A stretch of 64,000 bases of DNA from Halomarina halobia (GTDB taxonomy: Archaea; Halobacteriota; Halobacteria; Halobacteriales; Haloarculaceae). Shown here piece after piece: positions 34,403-42,850 of this stretch. Under the pieces are notes generated by a model. That model was not told the origin of the DNA, made no database searches, and saw only the letters and a program-made list of their open reading frames with translations. The position numbers were made by a program, and so were the translations under genes. Position 1 is the first letter of the stretch; each line of letters opens with the position of its first letter. Location of the stretch: contig NZ_CP119992.1 of NCBI RefSeq assembly GCF_029338575.1, positions 2,232,001-2,296,000 on the forward strand, in the 5' to 3' direction.

Positions 34403-37098
34403 TCCGGCAACCGCCCCCGGAGGTCCTGCACCAGCCGGAGCGCCTCCAGCGGCGTCATCTCGTTCGGGTCGGCGTCCCGGAGGTCGGCCAGCACGCGCTC
34501 GACCTCCGGATCGGGATCGGGTTCGGGCTCCGGCGCGGTCGCCGATCCCCCGTCGGCCTCCGCCGCGGTCCGGAACGCCCCCGAGCCCAGATCGAAGACG
34601 GCCTGGACGGTGCCGCCGCCTCCGCCCTTCGCCTCGATGGCGCGCTCCTCCCGGAGCGCGTCGAGCACCTCGTCCGCGCGGTCGACGACCGGCGCGGGGA
34701 CGCCCGCGAGGTCCGCGACGTACACCCCGTAGGAGCGGTCGGTCGCGCCCTCCTCGACGGTGCGGAGGAAGGTCACTTCGCCGTCGCGGTCGTCGACCGT
34801 GACGTGGACGTTGACCACGCGCGGCAGGTGGTCCGCGAGCGTCGTCAGCTCGTGGTAGTGGGTGGCGAAGAGCGTCATCGCGCCGACGACGTTGTGCAGG
34901 TACTCCGTCGCCGCCCACGCGATGCTGATGCCGTCGTAGGTGGCCGTCCCGCGGCCCACCTCGTCGAGAATCACGAGCGAGTCCTCGGTGGCAGAGTGGA
35001 GGATGTTCGAGAGCTCCTGCATCTCTACCATGAACGTCGAGCGCCCCTGGGCGAGTTCGTCCAGCGCGCCGACGCGCGTGTAGATGCCGTCGACGACGCC
35101 CACGCGCGCCCGCCGGGCGGGGACGAAGCTCCCCACCTGCGCCAGCAGCGTGATGAGCGCCGCCTGGCGCATGTAGGTTGACTTCCCGCTCATGTTCGGC
35201 CCCGTCACGATGAGGAAGCGGCGGTCGGCGTCGAGGTGGAGGTCGTTCGGGACGAACTCGGTGTCCGTCTCCACGACGGGGTGGCGGCCCGCCTCCACGT
35301 CGAGCGCGCCCGGTTCGGCGAGCTCCGGTCGCGTCCAGTCGCGTTTGACGGCGTGCACCGCGAGGCCCGCGAGCGCGTCGAGCTCCGCGAACGCCCGGCC
35401 CACGTCCTGCAGGAGCGCGACCCGCTCCGCCACCTCGTCACGGAGTTCGCAGAACAGCTCGTACTCCAGGTCCGCGCGGCGCTCCTCCAGGCGGAGGATC
35501 TCGCGCTCGCGTTCCCGGAGTTCGTCGGTGACGTATCGCTGGGCGTTCTTCAGCGTCTTGATGCCCTCGTAGTCGTCGGGGACCGCGTCGGCCTCGGCCT
35601 TCGCCACCTGGAGGTAGTAGCCGTCGGTCTTGTTGCGCCCGACCGAGAGCCGGGAGATGCCCGTCCGCCGACGCTCGCGCTCGTCGAGCGTCTCGAACCA
35701 CTCCCGGTTCGTCTCCAGCCGGTCGATCAGGTCGTCCAGTTCGTCGTCGAACCCGTGGCGGATCACCCCGCCCCCAGTGACCGCGTTCGGCGGGTCGTCC
35801 GCGAGCGCCGCCGAGAGCGCCTCGCGGAGGTCCGCGGCGGCCTCGTGATCCGGTCGCGAGAGCACCTCGCTCGCCGGCGACGCCCGCAGGCGCTCCGAAC
35901 CGGAGACGACCTCGGCGAGCCGCGGAAGGAGCGCGAGCGTCTCGCGCACGCGCAGGAAGTCGCCCGCGTCGGCGCTCCCCGAGACGCTCCGGCTGGCGAG
36001 GCGTTCGAGGTCATACGCCTCCCCGAGCACCTCCCGGAACTCCTCGCGCGCGAGCGCGGCGTGCGCGAAGGCGGCCACCGTCGACTGTCGCCGCTCGAGC
36101 TCGCCCCGGGACCGGCGGGGCCGCCCGAGCCACTCCTTCAGCAGTCGCCCGCCCGCGCTCGTCACGGTGCGGTCGATCGTCTCGTACAGCGAGCGGCCCG
36201 CGCCGGTCATCGTCTCGGTGAGTTCGAGGTTGCGCTGGGTCGTCGCGTCGAGTTCGACGTGGTCGTCCGGGCGGTAGGGCTGGAGCCGCGTCACCGACGC
36301 CAGCGCGCCGACGCCCGTCGCCGAGAGGTAGGAGAGCGCCGCGCCCGCCGCGCGGACGGCGGCCCCCCCGATCGGATCGGCACTCCCCTCGGCGGAGCCG
36401 GAGCGCGACCGAGCCGGACCGCCGTCCGATCCGCCGAGCGCCCCGAGCACGTCGCCGAAGTGCTCGCGGACGGCGTGACGCGCCCGCCCGGGCGCGAAGT
36501 CCTCCGTCGCGTGGAGGGTGACCGTCGCCTCGACGCGCTCCTCGACGCGCGCGAGCAGGTCGTCGTCCCCCCGGACCTCCGGGCCCGGAAGCACCTCCAT
36601 CGGCGCGAAGCGGTACAGCTCGGTGCAGACGGCTCCCGCGCCCTCCACGGTCGTGACGTGAAAGCGGCCGGTCGTCACGTCGACGAACGCGAGACCGTAC
36701 CCTCCTCCGCTCGCGCCCTCGCCCTCCCGGACGACGGTCGCCAGGTAGCGCGCCTCCTCGCTCGTCGTCTCGAGCAGCGTGCCCGGCGTCGCCACGCGGA
36801 CGATCTCGCGGACGATCTCGCCGTCCTCGCGCTCGCGCTGGTCCGCGACGGCGACGCGGTAGCCCCGCTCGACCAGCGCCGTCAGGTACGGCGTGAGCTC
36901 GGAGAGGGGCACGCCCGCCATCTTGTAGGACTCCCCGCCGCTCGAACGCTCGGACACCTTCAGGTCGAGTTCGCGCCCGACCGCCTCGGCGTCCTCGTGG
37001 AAGAACTCGTAGAAGTCGCCCATCTGCATGGCGAGCAGGTCGGCGTCCGACTCGCGCTTCAGGGCGAGGTACTGTCCGACGATTCCCTCCGCAGTCAT
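34399..37098 (-). CDS. mutS: DNA mismatch repair ATPase MutS
   Basis: This is 899 residues. The mismatch-binding domain has the Phe-x-Glu motif in QMGDFYEFFHEDAE near residue 29. The connector, lever and clamp domains follow. The ATPase domain contains Walker A GPNMSGKSTYMRQAA (near 610), LSNILHSATEDSLVILDEVGRGTATYDG and ATHYHEL. This is a MutS1-type protein. The C-terminus carries an acidic low-complexity stretch (about 845-870) and ends in LEALRLVQDLRGRLPE. It is the first gene of the mutS-NUDIX-mutL unit. A TTTTGC box lies about 28 bases before the ATG. Confidence 0.95.
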   Translation of the reverse strand: MTAEGIVGQYLALKRESDADLLAMQMGDFYEFFHEDAEAVGRELDLKVSERSSGGESYKMAGVPLSELTPYLTALVERGYRVAVADQREREDGEIVREIVRVATPGTLLETTSEEARYLATVVREGEGASGGGYGLAFVDVTTGRFHVTTVEGAGAVCTELYRFAPMEVLPGPEVRGDDDLLARVEERVEATVTLHATEDFAPGRARHAVREHFGDVLGALGGSDGGPARSRSGSAEGSADPIGGAAVRAAGAALSYLSATGVGALASVTRLQPYRPDDHVELDATTQRNLELTETMTGAGRSLYETIDRTVTSAGGRLLKEWLGRPRRSRGELERRQSTVAAFAHAALAREEFREVLGEAYDLERLASRSVSGSADAGDFLRVRETLALLPRLAEVVSGSERLRASPASEVLSRPDHEAAADLREALSAALADDPPNAVTGGGVIRHGFDDELDDLIDRLETNREWFETLDERERRRTGISRLSVGRNKTDGYYLQVAKAEADAVPDDYEGIKTLKNAQRYVTDELREREREILRLEERRADLEYELFCELRDEVAERVALLQDVGRAFAELDALAGLAVHAVKRDWTRPELAEPGALDVEAGRHPVVETDTEFVPNDLHLDADRRFLIVTGPNMSGKSTYMRQAALITLLAQVGSFVPARRARVGVVDGIYTRVGALDELAQGRSTFMVEMQELSNILHSATEDSLVILDEVGRGTATYDGISIAWAATEYLHNVVGAMTLFATHYHELTTLADHLPRVVNVHVTVDDRDGEVTFLRTVEEGATDRSYGVYVADLAGVPAPVVDRADEVLDALREERAIEAKGGGGGTVQAVFDLGSGAFRTAAEADGGSATAPEPEPDPDPEVERVLADLRDADPNEMTPLEALRLVQDLRGRLPE

Positions 37099-37213
37099 GA
37101 CTGTTGAGTGGTGGCGGGCGGAGCAAAACGCTGTGGGTTCGTCCGCGCGGGGTGGGCGTCCGGCGGGCGTCGGTCAGTGATCAGTACGTCTCGACGGCGA
37201 CGCCCTCGAACCG

Positions 37214-37312
37214 CTCGAAGTCGACGTGGACAACGAACGCGCTCTCGCCTTCTACGAGAGGCTCGGCTTCGAGCCGTCCCGCTATACGCTGGTGGCCGGT
37301 GTAGACGGGTAG
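37214..37312 (+). pseudogene. GNAT acetyltransferase C-terminal remnant
   Basis: A 32-residue tail LEVDVDNERALAFYERLGFEPSRYTLV is seen with no start or upstream part. This is the classical last helix and strand of GNAT acetyltransferases (N-x-x-A-x-x-F-Y-E-x-x-G-F). The preceding bases do not continue the fold in any frame. It is not the missing part of the truncated GNAT at 3086, whose family has a different C-terminus. Between 37313 and 37427 the minus strand reads EADILISANYLHLKDP, possibly the end of a PIN-type toxin, also without a start. Confidence 0.55.
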
Positions 37313-37427
37313 CTCACGAGGAGTTCAATGGGATCCTTTAGATGTAGATAATTCGCACTGATCAGGATATCAGCCTCCCCTCCACTCCGTCGGTCGCCTA
37401 ACGGCTCGTGCTTGAGGGCCGGGTAGC

Positions 37428-37898
37428 TCACGTGACGAGTGTCTCTTCGAGATACCCGATGACACGACGTGTGGCTTCGGCCGTAATCGCTTCGGTGAGG
37501 TGGCCCTGGTATCCGTCCTCGGGGACACCGTCGTCGGGAACGACGTCGAGGCGAGCGACGAGGTCTCCCGTCGTATCCAGGAATTCGTGTCGAATCGCGG
37601 AGATCGACTACGGCATGATCGACGATCCCTCCGGCGCACCGCCTTCTGCCCAGCTCTCCGCCGAGAGGGGGATCGAAGCGCCGTGCCACGTCCGCGTCGT
37701 GAGCGTGAGACAGAGATACTGATCGGGGTGGAAGGGAACGGCTTCAGTACTGACGATAAGCCACGGACGGGGTGCAACACCCCCACCGTCGGGGGACACC
37801 TCGGGATCCGTGATCGGATCCTGCTTGAACGGATCGACTCCCCAGACGACGTCTCCACGCTCGAACTCGGCGATCTCGCCCTCGGCATCCCGCATCAT
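37428..37898 (-). pseudogene. PemK/MazF-type toxin gene with in-frame amber codon
   Basis: The frame begins at 37898 with MMRDAEGEIAEFERGDVVWG and continues through PRPWLIVSTEAVPFHPDQYLCLTLTT and AESWAEGGAPEGSSIMP, then meets TAG at 37608-37610. Past it, the same frame reads SISAIRHEFLDTTGDLVARLD and YQGHLTEAITAEATRRVIGYLEETLVT before TGA at 37428. Relatives have Trp at this position (PWS), so TGG to TAG is the likely change. A full protein would have 156 residues and would be an mRNA interferase of the PemK/MazF type. The start overlaps the stop of the upstream regulator, as in toxin-antitoxin operons. Confidence 0.75.
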
Positions 37899-38278
37899 GT
37901 GTCATCGCTCGTATCGGCCTCGTCCCTGACTGGCATATGTCCGACCCACTCGGATGGATCCTCTTCACCGTAGAGGTCGTTCAGACTCTCCGTGACGAGT
38001 TCGTACTGTGTGAGCGAGTGGAGGCGGTCCCGGTCGTCCGTGATGGCCCAGTACTCTCCCTTGTGCCGGACGAGCTCCTGCCCTTCGAGGCGTCGCAACA
38101 CGGAACTGATCGAGTTCCGCGGGATCCCCGTCTCTTCGGCGATTTCGATCGGTCGGAACGCCTTGTCGGCGTGCGAGGCGAGAAACGACAGGACGCGCTC
38201 CGGTTGCGTGAGCCCACCGCCGAGCGCGTCCTCCGAACTCCCCTCGAACGTGTCGATGTTGATCGGCATTGTCACCAT
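37895..38278 (-). CDS. Winged-helix protein, probable antitoxin of the PemK/MazF-like pair
   Basis: This is 127 residues. PERVLSFLASHADKAFRPIEIAEETGIPRNSISSVLRRLEGQELVRHKGEYWAI is a MarR-like winged helix (about residues 25-80). The C-terminal tail is acidic (GEEDPSEW, DEADTSDDT) and may wrap a toxin. MPINIDTFEGSSED at codon 4 is an alternative start, but a TTTTATCG box about 27 bases upstream of the first ATG fits a leaderless message from 38278. The gene overlaps the toxin start by four bases. With the toxin frame broken it may now be a stand-alone regulator. Confidence 0.78.
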   Translation of the reverse strand: MVTMPINIDTFEGSSEDALGGGLTQPERVLSFLASHADKAFRPIEIAEETGIPRNSISSVLRRLEGQELVRHKGEYWAITDDRDRLHSLTQYELVTESLNDLYGEEDPSEWVGHMPVRDEADTSDDT

Positions 38279-38521
38279 GTACCTACGTCACTCTGCACGA
38301 TAAAACCTCTGTACGTATGTTGCTACTCGTTTGACCAGAGGGCTGCTGCTACCGGTATCTGAGCCGTTACGATCGGAATCATCGCTGACGATCCAACGAC
38401 TTCCGGTACGAATCCCCTTTTCTTCGGATCCACGGCGGAGAATGACCGCAATTACGTCACGAATCGGGGAGACGATCCGGTCACCCTCTGAAACCGTGTC
38501 GACCTCACTACGCCCTCGTGG

Positions 38522-39091
38522 CTATTCCCCGAGGACCGCCTCCGGCCCCTCCCACTCGTGGACCAGGAGGCCGTAGCTCTCGTCGTCGACGCGCTCCCCG
38601 CCGACGAAACTGGCCTCGCGGACGGTCCCCTCGTGGACGAACCCGAGGCGTTCGCAGAGCGCGACGGACGCCTCGTTGGGGGCCATCGCGCTCGCGGAGA
38701 TCCGGTGCAGACGCAGGCGGCGGAACCCGTAGTCGAGGAGGTGCGCGCAGGCTTCGAGGGCGTACCCCCTCCCCCACGCCTTCGGGTGGAACCAGACACC
38801 GAGGTTCGCCCACCCGCGGGCGTGGTCGATCGGGTACAGCTGCACCGACCCGACTGGGTCGCCCGCGTGCTCGTCCTCGCGCGGGACCGTGAGCAGCGTG
38901 ACGCCGTCGTCGCCCGTCTCTATGGGCCACAGCTCCTCACGGTAGCGCTCCTCGGTGTGCGGCGTCCGGAAGACGTCGATGTACCGGCGCACGTCGGGGT
39001 GGTTCACCCCCTCCCGGAGGAACGGGAGGTCCTCCTCCTCGATCGTCTTCAAATCTATACGGTCGCACGTGATGAACGTCGGTCCTGGCAT
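38522..39091 (-). CDS. GNAT acetyltransferase, RimJ/RimL type
   Basis: This is 189 residues with the RimJ/RimL-like order: TFITCDRIDLKTIEEEDLPFLREGVNHPDVRRYI, VGSVQLYPIDHARGWANLGVWFHPKAWGRGYALEACAHLL (acetyl-CoA loop) and MAPNEASVALCERLGFVHEG. Members acetylate N-terminal amines of ribosomal proteins or small amines. The true substrate is unknown. The gene is alone on its strand. The region 38279-38521 upstream of the antitoxin gene holds no supported gene. Confidence 0.88.
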   Translation of the reverse strand: MPGPTFITCDRIDLKTIEEEDLPFLREGVNHPDVRRYIDVFRTPHTEERYREELWPIETGDDGVTLLTVPREDEHAGDPVGSVQLYPIDHARGWANLGVWFHPKAWGRGYALEACAHLLDYGFRRLRLHRISASAMAPNEASVALCERLGFVHEGTVREASFVGGERVDDESYGLLVHEWEGPEAVLGE

Positions 39092-39249
39092 TACTGTCCT
39101 CTCGATGGTCGGTCGGCTGGCGGTGCGGCGATAGCGTACGCTGAGCGCCCGACGCGTTACTGGCGCGTCGATCGGCTCAGAAGCGAGAGGAGCGGGTCAT
39201 CGGTCAGCTCTACGCCCCACTGCCGCCAGAATCGGCATAAGCGTTCGGA

Positions 39250-42200
39250 TCAGAGCGACAGGAACGGGATCACTGGCTCCTCCTCCCCGGAGTACGACAG
39301 CGCCTCCGCCTGGCTCGCGCCCTCGGGGGTCACGAGGTCGACGACGTTCGGGTTCGCGTCGCCGTCGACCCCGCCGCCGAAGGCGTAGTCGCCCGCCTCG
39401 GCCTCCACTGGGCGCACGCGACCGGGGCTGTAGCCGTCCTGCCCGAGCAGGAGCGGGACGAGTTCCGTCCCGTCGAGGCTCCCGCCGAGGGCAGACTTCG
39501 GGACCTCGATCTCCACGGCGTCGACCGACCGGTACCCCGTCACGCGCACGTCCCGGGAGACGACGCTCCCGTCGGCGGCCTCGACGACCGGCGGGACGAA
39601 CCCCTCGACGAACACGCGGCGCTGGTAGGCTGCCTCGAACGAGGCGTTGACGCCCTCGCGAGCCGCCGTCGTCCCGCCGCTCGCGTTCGGATCGCGGAGG
39701 TAGAGCTGGATCGACTGCAGCGAGAGCTCGTTCCCGCCCCAGGGGTTCGTCAGGGTCCCGAGGCCGACGAGGAACTGGTAGGCGTCGGCCGTCTCGTAGA
39801 CGCCGAAGGAGGTGAGGTCGAACGCGCCGTCGACGAACTCGCCCGCCGTCGGGTAGACGTACGAGCCGGGGCCGTGGTCGTCGCCTGCGGGGTCCGCCCA
39901 CTCGCGGACGGCCTCGCCCACGTCGACGCGGGCGACCGACGACCGCGCGACGGCGGTGCCGGCCGCCGTCGCGTCGGCCTCGCCGGTGGCGGCGACGACG
40001 GTGATCGCCGTCTCGCCGTCGCCGACCGCCACGTCGACCTCGAACGCCCCGTCGGTCACCTCGCGGGAGACGGTCTCCCCGCCAGCCTTGACCACGACCT
40101 CCGCGCCGTCGGTCGCGCCCGAGACGGTCGCGGTCCGGTCGCCGACGACGCTGGGCGGGAACTCCACGTCGAGGGCCGGTCCCTCGGGCGGGTCGCCCGC
40201 GCCGTAGCGCTCGCTCACGAAGCGGGGGGTCTCGACGGGTTCGCCCGCGTCGATCGAGTGCGCCAGGCGGACGAACTGCGCCATGCTCCAGGAGAGGGGC
40301 GTGGCGGAACCCGTCCCCTCGCCGAACGCCCAGCCGTACTCGGTCGGGTCCTCGCGGTCCCACACCTGCTCGGGGAGCATCAGCCCGGAGTTGGCGAAGT
40401 TCGCCATCGTCCGCAGGAGGGACGCGGGCGCGAGGTCGCCCGTCCCGCCCGCGAGCAGTTCGTACTCGCCGCGCTCGCCGGTGAAGATCGGCCAGAGCCG
40501 CCCCCGTCCGGAGTTGTCGAGCGACCACGGTGCGCCCTCGGGATAGTCGGAGCCGTCCTGCTCGCCGTAGCCGTCGCCGTTGTAGCGGTACCAGGCGGGG
40601 CCGTTGGGCGTGTCCACGCGGATGGTGTCGTCCACGACGCCGAGCGAGGTGCGGATCGTCGGGTCGTCCCACGGCTTCACCCCGAGGCGGACGAGTTCGA
40701 GGAAGCCCGCGTCGACGCACTCGCGCTCGTCGAGCGTCGGCCCGCCGTTGTTGATGTCGAGCGGCGCGCCGTCGTCCGGGTCGCGGTCGTCGTTGACGCG
40801 GACGTAGTACGGTTGCTTGGACTTGCTCCCGGTCTCGGTGACCGTCCACTCCTCGACGTTCGCCCGCCAGTGATCCGCGAGCGCGAGGTAGGCGAGCGCG
40901 TCGGCGCGCTCGCCCTCGTCCGCGGCGAGGGAGGCGGCGGCGGCGAGGCCCGCGACCTCCGCCGCGATCGTGCTCGGCGAGTAGCCGGACTCCTCCTCCC
41001 ACCGCTCCTGGCCGGTGGCCGGCCCGTTGGCGACGACGTAGTCCGCGGAGCGCCTGACGTTCTCGTAGCCGTAGTCGGCCTCCTCGAAGCCGACGCCGAA
41101 GCGCTCTCTCAGCTGGTAGGCCATCACCTGCGGGAAGGAGACGTTGTCCATCTGCTCGCCGCCCCAGCGCGTGCGCCCGTCGACGTACGTGTTCTGGGGG
41201 AGGAACCCGTCCTCGCCCTGCTGGTAGGCGTAGAGGTACTCGACCGCCTCCCGCGCGCTGTCGACGTCGCCCATCGCCGCGAGCGCCGTGAACGCCTGGT
41301 AGAGGTCCCGCGACCAGGTGAAGTTGTAGCCGTAGTCCTGCGGTTCGTTGGCGTTCACGGCCTCCCCCCACGGCACGCTGAGGCTGGCGACCCCTGCGCC
41401 GGGGAACAGCTTCGAGTCGGCCGCCTTCAGCGCCATCGCGGCGACGTCGTACTGGCGTCTGAGGTCGGGGTCGCCGCGGACCGACTCCGGCACCGCGAGG
41501 CCGCCGAGGTAGTCGCGCCAGGTCCGCGCGTAGCGGGCGCGCGCGGCGGCGAAGTCCCGACGGAGCGCCCCGCGGGCCTCCTCGCGCGCGGCGTCCTCGT
41601 CGGCCCCCTCGGCGAACCCGAGCGCGACCGTCTCGTGGACCCGCCGCGCGCCCGACGCGAGGCGACCCGCGAGGACGACGTTCCCCTCCGCGCCGTCGTA
41701 GGTCGTCGAGGCGTCGCCCGCGGTCAGCAGCGGCGAGACGGCGTCGCCGCCGACCACGTCGACGGTCGCCCAGCCGAACCCGCGGCGGGCGACGAGCGCC
41801 GTCGCAACGTTGTACGGGTTCCCGTCGGGGTCGAGGAACACCGCCTCGTCGTCGTTCGCGCCGGTGTCGCGGGCGGTGAGGGCGTACCCCGCGGCGACGC
41901 CGCGCCCCGATCCGGAGTCGTCGCCGCGGACCGAGGCGGCGTCGGCCATCCCGGTGCTGGACAGCGCGAGGTCGGCGACGGCGTACACGTCGTACTCGCG
42001 CCCGTCGCCCGCCTCGAAGGACACGTCCGCCAGCACCGCCTCGCGGTCGGGGTCGATCGCGTACTCGACGGCGAGCGTCCACTCCCGTCCGTCACCCGTC
42101 TCCTCGATCGTCTGGCGGAACAGGAGCGCGTCGTCGTCGCTCGGTTCCGTCCGCCGAGAGAGCGTCTCCCTCCCGCCGTCGATCCGTTCGACGTCGTGCG

Positions 42201-42504
42201 TGCGCTTCGCGTACCCCGACCCGTCCGCGACCACGAAGTCGAGCGTCCGGGTGTTCATGAGATCGATGCGCGGGAAGCGCACGCTCGCCAGCGAGCCCTC
42301 GGTGAGCGTGAACCACACGCGGTTCGGTTCGTCCGACCCGTGGTCGGCCACCGTCCCGATCCCGTACTGCTCGCCGGTCGTCCACGTGGCGTCCGCACCC
42401 CCGGAGGGTCCCTCGCGGGCCTGGGCGGCCGCGGGTAGCGCCGACGCGCCGAGCGCGCCCGCGCCGACCAGTCGAAGCGCCTCCCGCCGTGACAGTCGTG
42501 TCAT
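39250..42504 (-). CDS. Tat-exported glycoside hydrolase family 15 glucoamylase/glucodextranase
   Basis: This is 1084 residues. The Tat signal is LSRREALRLVGAGALGASALPAAAQA. Next comes a beta-sandwich domain (about 40-300, GIGTVADHGSDEPNRVWFTLTEG) and an alpha/alpha-barrel GH15 catalytic domain (about 320-740), with WGEAVNANEPQDYGYNFTWSRDLYQAF and PQVMAYQLRERFG. Bacterial-type beta domains follow (TATVSGATDGAEVVV) and a DOMON-like glucodextranase C-terminal domain (AGDDHGPGSYVYPTAGEFVDGAFDLTSF). It releases glucose from the ends of starch- or dextran-type glucans outside the cell. The upstream 10-bp inverted repeat may control it. Confidence 0.92.
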   Translation of the reverse strand: MTRLSRREALRLVGAGALGASALPAAAQAREGPSGGADATWTTGEQYGIGTVADHGSDEPNRVWFTLTEGSLASVRFPRIDLMNTRTLDFVVADGSGYAKRTHDVERIDGGRETLSRRTEPSDDDALLFRQTIEETGDGREWTLAVEYAIDPDREAVLADVSFEAGDGREYDVYAVADLALSSTGMADAASVRGDDSGSGRGVAAGYALTARDTGANDDEAVFLDPDGNPYNVATALVARRGFGWATVDVVGGDAVSPLLTAGDASTTYDGAEGNVVLAGRLASGARRVHETVALGFAEGADEDAAREEARGALRRDFAAARARYARTWRDYLGGLAVPESVRGDPDLRRQYDVAAMALKAADSKLFPGAGVASLSVPWGEAVNANEPQDYGYNFTWSRDLYQAFTALAAMGDVDSAREAVEYLYAYQQGEDGFLPQNTYVDGRTRWGGEQMDNVSFPQVMAYQLRERFGVGFEEADYGYENVRRSADYVVANGPATGQERWEEESGYSPSTIAAEVAGLAAAASLAADEGERADALAYLALADHWRANVEEWTVTETGSKSKQPYYVRVNDDRDPDDGAPLDINNGGPTLDERECVDAGFLELVRLGVKPWDDPTIRTSLGVVDDTIRVDTPNGPAWYRYNGDGYGEQDGSDYPEGAPWSLDNSGRGRLWPIFTGERGEYELLAGGTGDLAPASLLRTMANFANSGLMLPEQVWDREDPTEYGWAFGEGTGSATPLSWSMAQFVRLAHSIDAGEPVETPRFVSERYGAGDPPEGPALDVEFPPSVVGDRTATVSGATDGAEVVVKAGGETVSREVTDGAFEVDVAVGDGETAITVVAATGEADATAAGTAVARSSVARVDVGEAVREWADPAGDDHGPGSYVYPTAGEFVDGAFDLTSFGVYETADAYQFLVGLGTLTNPWGGNELSLQSIQLYLRDPNASGGTTAAREGVNASFEAAYQRRVFVEGFVPPVVEAADGSVVSRDVRVTGYRSVDAVEIEVPKSALGGSLDGTELVPLLLGQDGYSPGRVRPVEAEAGDYAFGGGVDGDANPNVVDLVTPEGASQAEALSYSGEEEPVIPFLSL

Positions 42505-42511
42505 TTGTGAA

Positions 42512-42544
42512 GAAATAATTACTCGCTTCAGACTTAATTATTTC
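42512..42544. promoter_or_regulatory. Inverted repeat in glucoamylase promoter
   Basis: GAAATAATTA (42512-42521) and TAATTATTTC (42535-42544) are exact complements separated by 13 bases. They lie 8 to 40 bases upstream of the ATG at 42504, over the expected TATA and transcription start. Between them TACTCGCTTCA resembles half of the TACT-N7-GAGTA motif used by haloarchaeal TrmB, but the second half is poor. A repressor site is likely; the regulator is not known. Confidence 0.55.
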
Positions 42545-42659
42545 GCACAACTACTCGATAGAATGTCTGTCGTCGTCGGGCACACGTCCGAATCGTGGTA
42601 CAGAGTAGCACAATATTGATGTCGATCCGTCGCGTACTCTTCGGGTTGGAGGGCCGACG

Positions 42660-42842
42660 ATGAACCTCCTCGACCGCGTCAAGGAGGCGCTCCGCGTGGA
42701 CGAGACCGTCGCGTGGGAGTGCCAGGAGTGCGGTACCGTCTTCACGACCGCCGTCCCCGAGTCCGGCGGGGTTCCGGAGACCGTCGCGTGCGAGTCGTGC
42801 GGGTCGGACGACGTCGCGGAGATCAACCGGGCGTACGGCTGA
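42660..42842 (+). CDS. Small zinc-ribbon protein
   Basis: This is 60 residues from MNLLDRVKEALRVDETVAWECQECGTVFTTA. Two CxxC pairs (CQEC near 21-24 and CESC near 45-48) make one zinc ribbon. Proteins of this size and pattern are very common in haloarchaea and most have no known role. It is divergent from the glucoamylase gene, with 155 bases between, and its stop is nine bases from the convergent thiDN stop. It is probably monocistronic. Confidence 0.8.
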   Translation: MNLLDRVKEALRVDETVAWECQECGTVFTTAVPESGGVPETVACESCGSDDVAEINRAYG

Positions 42843-42850
42843 CGGTCACC

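Noticed and set aside
39197..42082. Second long minus-strand frame over the glucoamylase gene
   Set aside because: It is the off-frame shadow of the GH15 gene, made of Arg/Gly/Asp repeats.
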